Assembly (NCBI RefSeq): GCF_017368475.1
Contig: NZ_JAFNJE010000001.1
Span: 392,459 to 456,458, forward strand
DNA from: Alteromonas sp. 5E99-2
GTDB taxonomy: Bacteria; Pseudomonadota; Gammaproteobacteria; Enterobacterales; Alteromonadaceae
Direction of reading: 5' to 3'
Length of the DNA: 64,000 nucleotides
In this document: positions 8,472-17,727 of the stretch, in pieces
Position numbering within the stretch: the stretch's first letter is position 1
Layout: each line of letters opens with the position of its first letter
Notes under the pieces: model-generated
Seen by the model: the letters and a program-made list of their open reading frames with translations, nothing else
Databases searched by the model: none
What the model was told of the DNA's origin: nothing
Made by a program: the position numbers and the translations under genes

Positions 8472-10808
8472 TTAGAAATGAGCGCGTACACCCAAGGTAA
8501 AACTGCGACCAGGAAGTGGCGCATCATCAACCAAGAATGAACTGTGTACTCGTGCTTCTTCGTCAGTAAGGTTAGTACCTCTGGCAAAGAAAACCCAATC
8601 AATTTGCTCTGTAGCTAACGTATAGTTAACACCTAGTTCTAAAAGCGTGTACCCATCAGTTTCAGTTTCAAAATCAGCAACTTGATCTTGATCATCATAC
8701 CAAGTTACGCCAAGGTCACCTTTCCAACCGTTGTAATCAAATGCAACTTCACCACCAATACGCAATGGCGGGATACGCGGCAAATCGCCACTATCAACCT
8801 CTGCACGGATGAAATCACTAAATGCAGATACATCCCACACTTTATTTACTTGATAATGTACTTCAGCTTCAAAACCGTATAAATCGGCATCTTCTTGACG
8901 GAAGTTTAACAGCGGTAGTTCGCCGCCTTCTAGCGCAAACCCTGTATCCACTTGATAAATGTAATCGTCAATTTGATTGTAGAAAGCAGAAATAGTGAAA
9001 CCCCAATCTCCCGAGAACTTACGCAAGCTAACATCGATATTGGTTGAGACCTCTTCTTCAATGCCAGCGTCGCTGAAGATAATACCGCCTTCTTCATTCA
9101 CACTATAAAATAAACCCAAATCGAAAGTTCGGGTACTAACGTGCTCACCTGCTGAGTACAACTCTTGTTGTGTTGGTGCACGCTCTGAACGAGCAATATT
9201 GACTGCAAACGAATAACCGTCAGTGTACTGCCAGTTGTAACCCGCAGATAGCGACAAACTAGTGAAATCTAAATCATCAAAAAGGACTGTAGTAACGTCT
9301 GTAGCTTGATTAGCAATTTCTACATCAAATGGGTCTGCAGAAAGGTCATTGGTTTCAACCCTTGCACCTAACTCCACAATTAAGTTATCGAAACGTTTTT
9401 GTTGCACAACAAACAATGCCAACATGTCGGTTTCACTTGGCGGAGTGAATGCTTCTTCACCCAAGGCTTCAAATTCAACGCCTGCGTAATGAAAACCAAA
9501 CACGCCATGCCATCCCGCTATACTTTCATTAGCGGCTGTTAATCGTAGCTCAGTGGTTTCATTGGCAAACAAGGTCCCAATTTCGTCACCTTCTAGTTCA
9601 ACATGCTCGTAATCCGTGTAACCTGCAGCCAATTTAATGCTATTAACGCCTTTAAATGGGCTTAACAACTCACCGGCAATTTGATAACGAGTGTTATCTA
9701 CGTCTAACGTTACGGTTTCTTCCTCTTCACCTTCATGCTCGTCTTCGTCGTGTTCATCTTCGTCATGTTCGTCTTCTTCCTCTTCATGCCCATGACCACC
9801 GGGAATACCATATAAGTTATCTAGCTGTTGAACCGAAAAGCCTAAGTAGCCTTTTTCACCAACATAAGACAAGCCTAAGGTTACACTTTGGTTGTCAATT
9901 GAGCTATTTTCCAGTGTTCCCGGCTCTTCTCCTTCATCGGGTTCACGCTCTGCAAATCCTGGAATCTCAATATCATTGGTTTGACGATCAAACGCATCCA
10001 AGTGAAATGCCCATTGACCTACACTCGTATTTAAATCAACTTTAGCGAATTTTTCATCAGAGGCAGTCTCATGACGAAGCTCCGCTTGCCCTTCAAGCCC
10101 TGTCGGAAGCTGAGACAGTATACGGTTATCAACTACGTTAATAACACCACCAATTGCACCACTACCGTATTGCAAAGTTGCTGGACCGCGAAGTACTTCA
10201 ATTTGAGTCGCTGTAGAAGCATCGGTACCAACATTGTGATCAACACCAACAACCGATGCATCTGAAACATCTAAGCTATTTTGCGTAATTTTAACTCTAG
10301 GACCATCGTTACCACGAATAATGGGGCGTGCCGACACTGGACCAAAATAACTACTGTTAATACCAGGTAATGATTTTAGTGTTTCACCTAGTGTGGGCGC
10401 TTGACTATCTCTAAGGGCTTCACCGGCCAACACACTAACAGGCATAACAGAATCAAGCACTGAGTTGTGTAACGCATTTGCTGTTATAACAATATTTTCG
10501 ATTGAAGATGGAGTTAATGCAAAATCAGCAGTAATCGCGCCTGATGCATTTTCAATTTCTCTGTCGCCGTGCACATATGACGGAGAGTAAATATGTAGAT
10601 GAACGTGACCATCGCTAACTTGATCGAAACTGTAACGCCCTTTTTCGTCAGTAGTTGACTTTGCACTACTACCTAAAACCGATACAACCGCACCTTCAAT
10701 AGGCTGGCCCGCAGTATCTTTTATTACACCGGATACACTTGCTGCTAGAGCACTGCTTGATAACAATGGCAGCATCATCAGTGCTGTAATCTTATTTAAC
10801 TTGTTCAT
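8472..10808 (-). CDS. TonB-dependent receptor, probable zinc uptake (ZnuD-like)
   Basis: Outer-membrane active-transport receptor of 778 aa. The ATG at 10808 begins a clear signal peptide (MNKLNKITALMMLPLLSSSALAA); the upstream ATG at 10883 adds a non-signal extension. A carboxypeptidase-regulatory-like domain (about residues 25-105, SGVIKDTAGQPIEGAVVSV) precedes the plug (about 110-225, VEVLRGPATLQYGSGAIGG-like) and the beta-barrel, which ends in a terminal Phe (GVRAHF). An extracellular loop near residues 340-370 is rich in His/Asp/Glu (GHGHEEEEDEHDEDEHDEDEH), a metal-binding type of loop. With two Zur-like palindromes upstream and a MacB-type ABC permease gene next to it, zinc is the likely cargo (inference). 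Barrel and plug assignment is firm; cargo is moderate. Confidence 0.88.
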   Translation of the reverse strand: MNKLNKITALMMLPLLSSSALAASVSGVIKDTAGQPIEGAVVSVLGSSAKSTTDEKGRYSFDQVSDGHVHLHIYSPSYVHGDREIENASGAITADFALTPSSIENIVITANALHNSVLDSVMPVSVLAGEALRDSQAPTLGETLKSLPGINSSYFGPVSARPIIRGNDGPRVKITQNSLDVSDASVVGVDHNVGTDASTATQIEVLRGPATLQYGSGAIGGVINVVDNRILSQLPTGLEGQAELRHETASDEKFAKVDLNTSVGQWAFHLDAFDRQTNDIEIPGFAEREPDEGEEPGTLENSSIDNQSVTLGLSYVGEKGYLGFSVQQLDNLYGIPGGHGHEEEEDEHDEDEHDEDEHEGEEEETVTLDVDNTRYQIAGELLSPFKGVNSIKLAAGYTDYEHVELEGDEIGTLFANETTELRLTAANESIAGWHGVFGFHYAGVEFEALGEEAFTPPSETDMLALFVVQQKRFDNLIVELGARVETNDLSADPFDVEIANQATDVTTVLFDDLDFTSLSLSAGYNWQYTDGYSFAVNIARSERAPTQQELYSAGEHVSTRTFDLGLFYSVNEEGGIIFSDAGIEEEVSTNIDVSLRKFSGDWGFTISAFYNQIDDYIYQVDTGFALEGGELPLLNFRQEDADLYGFEAEVHYQVNKVWDVSAFSDFIRAEVDSGDLPRIPPLRIGGEVAFDYNGWKGDLGVTWYDDQDQVADFETETDGYTLLELGVNYTLATEQIDWVFFARGTNLTDEEARVHSSFLVDDAPLPGRSFTLGVRAHF

Positions 10809-10858
10809 ATGTGGTCTTAATTCTAATGTTGAGAGAAATTTATCACGTTGATGATGAT

Positions 10859-10870
10859 ATGTTATAACAT
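10859..10870. promoter_or_regulatory. Zur-box-like palindrome, proximal
   Basis: Perfect 12-bp palindrome ATGTTATAACAT, 51 bases upstream of the TonB receptor start. It matches the core of gammaproteobacterial Zur operators (GTTATA-TATAAC type). An identical copy lies 34 bp further upstream. Confidence 0.65.
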
Positions 10871-10892
10871 TTTTCAAAATCAACCAAGAGTG

Positions 10893-10904
10893 ATGTTATA
10901 ACAT
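10893..10904. promoter_or_regulatory. Zur-box-like palindrome, distal
   Basis: Second exact copy of ATGTTATAACAT, in the gap between the ABC permease stop (10975) and the TonB receptor start (10808). Both copies are followed by a run of T. Tandem identical sites support binding by a dimeric repressor such as Zur; zinc dependence is inference. Confidence 0.65.
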
Positions 10905-10974
10905 TTTTAAATTAAAACCCTATGAACAAGGTAGCTTTGCTAAAAACCAAGGTGAATCGTATCAATTTTAGTCA

Positions 10975-12207
10975 CTACGTTGATAACTGGCTGTGTAACG
11001 CTTTACGGTATGCTTCTATTGCGGGAAAAATCGCAGAAAAAATGGCCGATAACAAAACTAAAAGCAGTAAAATTAACTGTTCTTGCGACATTAGGTTCGT
11101 AGACAAAAACAAACCATACGTCTGACTTAACCAATCAGATAACACTACTAGCGCTCCACTCACAAGTACACATGCACTGACGCTCGCGAGAAGCACAATA
11201 AACACGGCTTCACTCAGAATTAGCAACAAGACAAAACGCGGAGACGCACCCAATATACGCATAACGGCTATTTCTACAGACCGTTCATTCATACTAGCCA
11301 ATAACATTGTGGTTAATCCAAATAGAGACGCCAGTAATACAAGAGCACTAATAAACTGAAGTAGCTTTTCCATACTCGCCATCAATTGCCAAAGCTGGTT
11401 TAACGCAACACCGGGCAGAACGGCCATTAATCTGTCGTTTTTGTACTGATTTACTTGTCGCTGTAAAGTGAACGTTGCTAATTTGCTCTTTAGCCCTACT
11501 AACACAGCGGTTATATTCGCAGGCTCAAGTTCGTTGTAATTTTCGCTCGCAATAATTCCGTCTAATGCTCGAGGCGCTATATGTATAGCTTCAATGGCCT
11601 GTAAACTCACATGCAATGTTCTATCTACCGGTGTACCTGTAGGTTTAAGGATCCCAGTCACATGAAACGGAGAGTGGTCATGTTTGTGAAAACTGGTATT
11701 GCCTATTCCATGAGAAACAACAATGTCATCGCCTAACCGATAACCTAAGCTCTCTGCAACTTCGGCCCCCAGAACAACATCAAACAAGGTACTGAACTTA
11801 TTCCCTTTAGCAAATGCAATATTTTGTTTATTGCCATATTTAAAATGGTCAAAATAATCGTTTGTTGTACCTAAAACCCGAAAACCTTTATGTGAATCAC
11901 CTAAAGACAAGGGAATAGTCCATGCCACTGAACGGTGTTTTTGCAGCATGAGTAAGCTGTCATATTGAATGTTGTTGGTTGGGCTTCCCATCCTAAAAAC
12001 AGAGTAAAGTAACAAATTCAATTCACCAGTGGGTGCCCCCACAATGAGGTCTGTGCCTGAAATGGTACGGTTAAAACTTTCTTTTATTTGCGACCGTAAG
12101 TGTTCTACCGAAACCAGTAAACTAATACTCACCAACAAGGATAAAAAGGTCAGTAAAACGGTTTTTTTACGACTAACAACACTTTTCCATACCAATTTTT
12201 TTAACAT
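10975..12207 (-). CDS. ABC transporter permease, MacB/FtsX family
   Basis: Inner-membrane permease of 410 aa. It has one N-terminal transmembrane segment (about residues 16-34), a large periplasmic domain (about 35-280), and three C-terminal segments (about 283-305, 330-355, 372-395). This is the FtsX/MacB layout. The periplasmic part contains GAEVAESLGYRLGDDI, a His-rich HKHDHSPFHV and GTPVDRT. From memory this resembles the Pseudomonas PA4065-type permease of a Zur-controlled ABC operon. Its likely ATPase is encoded at 12941-13618 on the same strand, separated by an opposite-strand gene. The TonB receptor gene follows 166 bases downstream, with the Zur-like sites in between. Transport direction and cargo are not established. 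Confidence 0.82.
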   Translation of the reverse strand: MLKKLVWKSVVSRKKTVLLTFLSLLVSISLLVSVEHLRSQIKESFNRTISGTDLIVGAPTGELNLLLYSVFRMGSPTNNIQYDSLLMLQKHRSVAWTIPLSLGDSHKGFRVLGTTNDYFDHFKYGNKQNIAFAKGNKFSTLFDVVLGAEVAESLGYRLGDDIVVSHGIGNTSFHKHDHSPFHVTGILKPTGTPVDRTLHVSLQAIEAIHIAPRALDGIIASENYNELEPANITAVLVGLKSKLATFTLQRQVNQYKNDRLMAVLPGVALNQLWQLMASMEKLLQFISALVLLASLFGLTTMLLASMNERSVEIAVMRILGASPRFVLLLILSEAVFIVLLASVSACVLVSGALVVLSDWLSQTYGLFLSTNLMSQEQLILLLLVLLSAIFSAIFPAIEAYRKALHSQLST

Positions 12208-12450
12208 AACCTCTCTCTAACACACTGTTCTGCTTATGGTATTTAAAAGTTCAGAAGCATGAATTCAAATGACAAAACCAAACTATACGGATTGTATAAC
12301 TAAGTTTCAAAGGCTACTCACTATATCTGTATTGTATGAATAAAGTCATTAATCTCTCTTTTTTGAACTAAAAGTTCTACTTTCTCTGTCTTTAAACTCA
12401 AGAGGTTTAATGCACAGGGCATAACCTCAATAACGTAGAGATACCTATTC

Positions 12451-12885
12451 ATGTTTAAATCAGTCTTAGTTGTATTAAGCCTTGCACTATTTTCATCAAA
12501 CGTATTCGCCGACAAAGCTTCTGACAAAGTAGCCATAGAAGCCGCCGTTAATGATTACTTTCAAGGCCAAGGTGAAGCCAGTAAAGAACGCTTGTTCCGC
12601 GCATTTGCTGCGGAAAATGCCACTATGGTTGGGGTTGTAAAAGATGAGCAAGGCAAAGACGTTATAAAATCGTGGAAAGACATGACCACTGTTCTAAACC
12701 ATTGGTCTTCAAATGAAAACCCAGCCGGTGGCAACCTTGACGGTGAGATCATCAGCCTAAATGTTGTAGATGACCGCTTAGCTGTGGTGCTATTTCGCTC
12801 AACAACTCGTTTTTACGACGCCTTAACACTGGCAAAAGTCAATGATGAATGGAAAATCATAGGTAAATCTTACATTCTCCAATAG
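12451..12885 (+). CDS. secreted NTF2-like (lumazine-binding-type) protein
   Basis: Exported protein of 144 aa with a signal peptide ending SSNVFA. The mature part has the NTF2-like/putative lumazine-binding layout: an N-terminal helix (AIEAAVNDYFQGQ), a short strand with FAAENATMVGV, and a C-terminal sheet ending LAKVNDEWKIIGKSYIL. Such proteins are small alpha+beta cone-fold binding or stress proteins with no shared activity. It lies on the plus strand between the minus-strand ABC ATPase and permease genes, so it interrupts what would otherwise be an ABC pair. No shared regulation is evident. Confidence 0.7.
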   Translation: MFKSVLVVLSLALFSSNVFADKASDKVAIEAAVNDYFQGQGEASKERLFRAFAAENATMVGVVKDEQGKDVIKSWKDMTTVLNHWSSNENPAGGNLDGEIISLNVVDDRLAVVLFRSTTRFYDALTLAKVNDEWKIIGKSYILQ

Positions 12886-12940
12886 CGCTGCTATCACCAC
12901 ATTGGCGTCAGCGGTAAACCTTTATCGCTGACAATAAAAA

Positions 12941-13618
12941 TCACCCATCAACTGAAGACCAAGTCGCTATATTTGACAAGGTTTCATGACGTTCAAAATA
13001 GCTTCCCAAACTATCGTCATGGCTTACAAAAATTAAACTCGATTGATTCACTTTACACAAATCCAACAGTAATCCCATAAAGCCATTTGCGGCTTGTGAA
13101 TCTAGTGCTGAAGTAGGCTCATCGACCAGTAAAACCTTAGGTGTGTTTACACAGGCACGCATTATTGCAACTCGTTGCTTTTGCCCAATGCTCAATGTGG
13201 ATATTGCCTGAGTTAACACCGATTCATCTAATTTCAATGCCTCTAACATGGGCTTCACATGACCCTCTATATCTAATTCAGAGTTAGCGAAATGGGTTGC
13301 TAACTGTAAGTTTTCTAAGGTATTCAAATAGGGAACAAGATTAAATTGTTGAAAAACAACACCCAAGTTTTGTGCTCTAAACTTATCTCTTTGCTTTTGA
13401 GATAAACGACTTAACTCTGTTCCATTAATGCACACCTCCCCACTATTAGGTTTTAATATTCCAGATAAAAGCCCCAAAAGCGTGGATTTCCCAGAACCAG
13501 AAGGTCCTTGTAAAAAAACATGTTCGCCGTGATTTAATGTCCAATCATTGCATTCAAACACAGCATTGGAATTTGGATAAGAAAAGATTACTGAAGAAAG
13601 TTGTACTGCACTAGTCAT
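12941..13618 (-). CDS. ABC transporter ATP-binding protein (MacB/LolD type)
   Basis: ATPase of 225 aa. Walker A is GPSGSGKST (about residues 38-46), the Q-loop is FQQFN, the signature is LSIGQKQRVAIMRA, Walker B is VLLVDEP followed by TSALDS, and the H-loop is VSHDD. The FQQFNLVPYLNTLENL segment is typical of the LolD/MacB subfamily that works with FtsX-like permeases. The natural partner is the permease at 10975-12207. No Zur-like palindrome was seen in the 150 bases upstream of this gene. Confidence 0.88.
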   Translation of the reverse strand: MTSAVQLSSVIFSYPNSNAVFECNDWTLNHGEHVFLQGPSGSGKSTLLGLLSGILKPNSGEVCINGTELSRLSQKQRDKFRAQNLGVVFQQFNLVPYLNTLENLQLATHFANSELDIEGHVKPMLEALKLDESVLTQAISTLSIGQKQRVAIMRACVNTPKVLLVDEPTSALDSQAANGFMGLLLDLCKVNQSSLIFVSHDDSLGSYFERHETLSNIATWSSVDG

Positions 13619-13762
13619 GGTTATTCTATTTATAGAGACACCTTTTTAGTTTTACCACCTTAATCACTGTGTTGTCATTACCAATATTGGCTTGCGCATT
13701 TAAAAAAGTCGCTATACATTGCAGCTCCTAAAATACAACAACACGACATTATAGGTAGTTTT

Positions 13763-14938
13763 TTGAAATTTTCAGATAGAGCCAATGCCATCTCTTCTTT
13801 TTTAGCTATGGAGTATGGCGAGAAAGCCACTGCATTAGAACAAGCAGGTCACCATGTTGTGCGCTTAAATTTAGGTGAACCCGATTTTGGCGCTCCTAAA
13901 GAGGTCTCTGAGGCTATGCTCACTGCGGTTTCCAAAGGAGAGCTGCCTTACACTTCAGCACTCGGCTTACCCGCGTTAAGGCAAGCTGTAGCAAATTTCT
14001 ACTTCAGTCAACATGGGGTAGAAATCGACGCCAACCGAGTGATTATTACTTCAGGTGCATCTGCGGCCTTGTTACTTATCAGCGCAGCATTGATAAACCC
14101 CGGAGACAATGTCATTTTAGGTGACCCATCATACCCGTGTAATCGTCGCTTTATTACTAGCTTCGGTGGTGATGTCTCTTTAGTGCCTACGCCAGCAAAC
14201 CAACATTTTCAGCTGACTGCACAAAATGTTGCAAACAATTGGCGCGATACCACCAAAGGCCTGTTAATAGCATCTCCTGCTAACCCAACAGGCACCTGTA
14301 TCAGCGAAACGGAAATGTCTGCGATTTCTGCATTTTGCGAAGAGAAAAACGCGTGGCGTATTGTTGATGAGATCTATTTAAATTTAGCCTTGTCTGAGCA
14401 ATCTAACGTCAATACCGTATTAGCCTCTGACGACAAGGCTATTGTCATTAATAGTTTTTCTAAATACTTCGGTATGACAGGTTGGCGATTAGGTTGGTGT
14501 GTCGTGCCATCAGAGATGGTAGCTCCTATGGAAAAACTAGCGCAGAATCTTTATATTTGCCCATCAACACCTGCTCAATACGCAGCGTTAGCTTGTTTTA
14601 CTCCCAATTCGTTAGCGGAATGCGAAGCTCGACGAGCAACACTAATCAACAGAAAAAATTACGTATTAGATGCCCTTAACCGTATTAATTTACCCGTAGA
14701 AGTACATCCAGATGGCGCTTTTTATGTGTATATCAACATAGCAAAAACAGGACTAACCGCCATCGAATTTTGCGACGCCCTGTTGGCCAAACATTATGTC
14801 GCGATGACACCAGGAAACGATTTTGGTGAGCACCGCGCTGACGAATATGTTCGACTTTCCTTTGCCACCGATGATCAAAAACTAAAAGAAGGTCTAAAAC
14901 GCATTGGAGAATTTGTTAAGAGCATTTATCAGGGCTAA
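13763..14938 (+). CDS. pyridoxal-phosphate aminotransferase class I/II
   Basis: Cytoplasmic fold-type I aminotransferase, 391 aa, in the aspartate aminotransferase family. Seen are LNLGEPDFGAPKEV near the N-terminus, SPANPTGT (substrate/PLP pocket), VDEIYLNL and NSFSKYFGMTGWRLGW, where the Lys is the Schiff-base residue. Exact amino-acid specificity cannot be told. The reading frame starts with TTG at 13763, with AGGT 6 bases upstream; no ATG fits the family N-terminus (MKFSDRANAI), so the TTG start is preferred. The 3' end overlaps the convergent thioesterase gene by 23 bases. Confidence 0.85.
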   Translation: MKFSDRANAISSFLAMEYGEKATALEQAGHHVVRLNLGEPDFGAPKEVSEAMLTAVSKGELPYTSALGLPALRQAVANFYFSQHGVEIDANRVIITSGASAALLLISAALINPGDNVILGDPSYPCNRRFITSFGGDVSLVPTPANQHFQLTAQNVANNWRDTTKGLLIASPANPTGTCISETEMSAISAFCEEKNAWRIVDEIYLNLALSEQSNVNTVLASDDKAIVINSFSKYFGMTGWRLGWCVVPSEMVAPMEKLAQNLYICPSTPAQYAALACFTPNSLAECEARRATLINRKNYVLDALNRINLPVEVHPDGAFYVYINIAKTGLTAIEFCDALLAKHYVAMTPGNDFGEHRADEYVRLSFATDDQKLKEGLKRIGEFVKSIYQG

Positions 14939-15479
14939 AGCCTAATGAACAGCGATGAGATTCAAGTAAGGCTATATCCTTATTGCGAACGCAATCATCT
15001 TGTTGCTGTTGAATGCGAGCGTTTGCTTCTTTTTTGACTTCCATACGCTTGATGGCCGTAACAAAATTTTTCATTTCTTCTTCATTACTCACAACCAGCT
15101 CTGGTACTTTGGCAGGTTTTCCGTCATCACCTTTTGCCACCATAGTAAAATAGCTATTATTGGTGTGTTTAATAAAGTTGTTTTTAATGTTTTCAGATGT
15201 CACTTTAATGCCCACAATCAACGACGTATTACCCACATAGTGAATTGTGGCATCTAAATGTAGTAGCTCACCAACTTCTACCGGTTGCAAAAACTCTACA
15301 CCATCAACAGTAACAGTTACACAATAAGCACCTGCATGTTTACTTGCACAAGCATAGGCCACCTTGTCCATTAACGACAAAATAATACCGCCGTGAACCT
15401 TACCGCCAAAATTAGCGAAAGAAGGAACCATAAGTTCCGTTAAGCGAGTGCGAGAAAATGCAATATTACGAGCATCCAT
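14916..15479 (-). CDS. acyl-CoA thioesterase, hotdog fold (YciA/BACH-like)
   Basis: Single hotdog-domain thioesterase of 187 aa that would hydrolyse acyl-CoA to free acid and CoA in the cytoplasm. SFANFGGKVHGGIILSLMDKVAYACA is the family's N-terminal catalytic region, with Asp in LMDKVAY, and VEFLQPVEVGELLHLDATIHYVGNTS forms the central strands. The C-terminal 40 residues (charged, QQQQDD and Cys-containing) go beyond the domain. The first residues MDARNIAFSRTRLTELMVPS fit cytosolic acyl-CoA thioesterases. Confidence 0.85.
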   Translation of the reverse strand: MDARNIAFSRTRLTELMVPSFANFGGKVHGGIILSLMDKVAYACASKHAGAYCVTVTVDGVEFLQPVEVGELLHLDATIHYVGNTSLIVGIKVTSENIKNNFIKHTNNSYFTMVAKGDDGKPAKVPELVVSNEEEMKNFVTAIKRMEVKKEANARIQQQQDDCVRNKDIALLESHRCSLGFSPDKCS

Positions 15480-15581
15480 AGTGATACCTTGGAAAAATTA
15501 TTATTATAGGGCTAACAATAAACTATCACACTACACACCTGCAATGGTGAAATCTAAATGCTGAGCTATCGAAAGCAGATC

Positions 15582-16124
15582 TTAGATGCTATTTTTCTTC
15601 ATAATTTTCGCAGGGTTTCCAGCAATTACCACATCATCACCAAAACTTTTTGTCACTACTGAGCCTGCGCCAACAACCACTCGATTACCCAAACTAACCC
15701 CAGCCAATAATGTTGCGTTCCCCCCAATCCACACATCGTCTCCAATAGTAATTGGCAATGATGCTTCTAAGCCTTGCGCTCTGAGTTCGGCATCAAGGGG
15801 GTGAGTTGCCGTATAAATACCCACCTGCGGTCCCAGCATACAGTTTTTACCAAAGGTAACGGCGGCCGCATCCAAAATCACACATCCAGTATTTGCATAG
15901 AAATTGTCACCCAAACGAATGTTATCACCGTAATCACAATGAAAAGGCGATTCAATGTAAAACCCCTTTCCCGTTGTGCCAAACAACGACTCAAACTGCG
16001 CTTTGCGTTCGCCAAATTTATCTTGTGCGGTTGCATTTATATTTTCAACAATCCGTTTTGCTCTGCGTCGTCGCTGTGCCAGAGCCTTGTCTCTCGGACT
16101 GTACCAATTGTACTTCTGTTTCAT
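15582..16124 (-). CDS. sugar O-acetyltransferase (maltose acetyltransferase type)
   Basis: Trimeric left-handed beta-helix (hexapeptide) acetyltransferase of 180 aa, using acetyl-CoA to acetylate a sugar hydroxyl. The ATG at 16124 is chosen over 16148 because AGGAAA lies 8 bases upstream and MKQKYNWYSPRDKALAQRRR matches the maltose-acetyltransferase domain start. ESPFHCDYGDNIRLGDNFYANTGC holds the conserved core, and ATHPLD holds the catalytic His. Hexapeptide repeats run to IGDDVWIGGNATLLAGVSLGN. The sugar acceptor is unknown. Confidence 0.87.
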   Translation of the reverse strand: MKQKYNWYSPRDKALAQRRRRAKRIVENINATAQDKFGERKAQFESLFGTTGKGFYIESPFHCDYGDNIRLGDNFYANTGCVILDAAAVTFGKNCMLGPQVGIYTATHPLDAELRAQGLEASLPITIGDDVWIGGNATLLAGVSLGNRVVVGAGSVVTKSFGDDVVIAGNPAKIMKKNSI

Positions 16125-16234
16125 GATTGAGTTTCCTGCATTGAACACTAAATCTTAATTGGAGATAAGACCAATAGGCTTTATACTCGCAGCCGAATTA
16201 ATTGCCAGTACTTTTATTTACAAGGCCAGAAAGA

Positions 16235-16570
16235 ATGACTGATACACTTCCCCCATGCACACAATGCCAATCAGAATACGTTTATGCTGATCAAAACCTG
16301 TTAATTTGCCCAGAATGCGGCTTTGAATGGGATCCCTCGGCAGAGGCTGAAGAGGAAGAAATATACAAAGATATCAACGGCAATGTGCTTATTGAAGGCG
16401 ACAAAGTCACCTTGGTAAAAGATTTAAAAGTAAAAGGTTCATCCTTAATACTTAAAGTAGGAACGAAAGCTGTCATCAAGCGCTTTACTCCTGGCGACCA
16501 TGACATTGATTGCAAAGTCGATGGCGCTGGTCACATGATGCTGAAAACAAAAGTAGTTAAAAAAGCTTAA
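16235..16570 (+). CDS. PhnA-like / YjdM zinc-ribbon protein
   Basis: Small cytoplasmic protein of 111 aa. An N-terminal zinc ribbon (CTQCQSEYVYAD then CPECGFEW) precedes the KDINGNVLIEGDKVTLVKDLKVKGSS domain characteristic of PhnA/YjdM (alkylphosphonate utilisation operon protein A, whose role in phosphonate use is doubtful). The ATG at 16235 is used rather than TTG at 16202, because the family begins with a short stretch before the first CxxC. It stands alone; the downstream gene is convergent. Confidence 0.85.
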   Translation: MTDTLPPCTQCQSEYVYADQNLLICPECGFEWDPSAEAEEEEIYKDINGNVLIEGDKVTLVKDLKVKGSSLILKVGTKAVIKRFTPGDHDIDCKVDGAGHMMLKTKVVKKA

Positions 16571-16599
16571 AAACGAATGAATTGAAACTTGCTAAGCCA

Positions 16600-17718
16600 T
16601 TATTTCGGCTTAGCAATAACATCGTGTAGCTCTTGTAGCGAGGGCAAAATAAATTCAGGTTGATAAAACAATCGATTTAATCGTCCAAGCAAATTCACCG
16701 TTCTAGACGCATCATGGCCCTTCACTCGGTGGCGACTGGTTGTTTGTAAGAATTCATGAGGCTGTAAATTAAGCTCCGCAATTTCTGACAAATCAACGTC
16801 CTGCTCTCGTATGGTTTCCAGTATACGTTCCGTCTTGCTGTTTTCTGTTGGAATAAGAACAGAGGAATAAGCGTCTTCCAAAGGCGCACTCACAGCCTCT
16901 AGCGCTGCATTAATTCCAGCCCAGATATCAGCCTGACTTAACTCAGCACCTTGGGGCGCATAATACCCCAATACTTCCCACTCAAATTCAGCTTGGTTGG
17001 TAGCAATAGAGCTTTCATTTTCTGGAGAAAACGATAAATCAGGGCGAGCGCCAATATTGTAGGCATCTAGAGACAAACTTAAGCATAAAACAATATCACC
17101 CAGTTTAGATTTGTCTTGGTATAGCGCATCAAATGCACCGCGCTTTACTCCCATCCATCCATAGACAAACGAAGGTGCAGTAGCAAACTCTCGTATCGCT
17201 TTGGGTAAATCTTCACCGTATTTATTAATTAGTAGCGGTAGAGGATCTTGCTCTACATTGTCATCGGGTATCCATACTTCGTATTCCAATCGGTTGTCAC
17301 CTTTGCCTCTGCTTTTAATTCCATAAGACAAATTAACCGGACGACAAATACTTCTGTCTTCATCGACTTTATGAAAGTACTCAGAGCGCATCCGCTTAAT
17401 AAATGGCGCATCATCCCCAGCAATTGCAGCGGTAGGATAGCGAAATCCCGACTCGCTATTTGCAACCAATGAAAATCCAGAAATGCTTTTTTCAAGTAAT
17501 GGCAACACGCCTTCCATTAACGTGTAATTCGGTAAAACAATACTGCGTTCTGGCTCAATTGTAAGCCGTTCACCAGATTCAGTCACAAACTTAGGGGTTT
17601 TATGGAACTCATACCCTTTCAGGCCAAGCTCTAAAATCGCATTGTTTCGCAAACGCGCTATTTCTAAGAATAGCTTTGTGTGATCTCTTTTATGTTGTAA
17701 CAGGGGGCGATGCTGCAT
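16600..17718 (-). CDS. hypothetical protein, 372 aa
   Basis: I do not recognise this family. The predicted protein is soluble and rather acidic, without a signal peptide or membrane segment. The N-terminal half is rich in Arg/Lys-Glu pairs, and the middle holds FVYGWMGVKRGAFDALYQD and GDIVLCLSLSLDAYNIGARPDLSFS. The C-terminal part (about residues 295-372) is helical and charged. It lies 9 bases downstream of the 5'-nucleotidase gene on the same strand, so the two are probably co-transcribed, which may link it to nucleotide or phosphate metabolism (inference). Confidence 0.6.
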   Translation of the reverse strand: MQHRPLLQHKRDHTKLFLEIARLRNNAILELGLKGYEFHKTPKFVTESGERLTIEPERSIVLPNYTLMEGVLPLLEKSISGFSLVANSESGFRYPTAAIAGDDAPFIKRMRSEYFHKVDEDRSICRPVNLSYGIKSRGKGDNRLEYEVWIPDDNVEQDPLPLLINKYGEDLPKAIREFATAPSFVYGWMGVKRGAFDALYQDKSKLGDIVLCLSLSLDAYNIGARPDLSFSPENESSIATNQAEFEWEVLGYYAPQGAELSQADIWAGINAALEAVSAPLEDAYSSVLIPTENSKTERILETIREQDVDLSEIAELNLQPHEFLQTTSRHRVKGHDASRTVNLLGRLNRLFYQPEFILPSLQELHDVIAKPK

Positions 17719-17727
17719 TTTGGTGTA

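Noticed and set aside
9656..10045. 129-aa plus-strand ORF with many His and Leu
   Set aside because: Antisense to the His/Asp/Glu-rich loop of the TonB receptor; its composition is a mirror of that repeat.
10922..11125. 67-aa plus-strand ORF
   Set aside because: Lies antisense to the MacB-type permease C-terminus and has no ribosome-binding site of note; a shadow frame.
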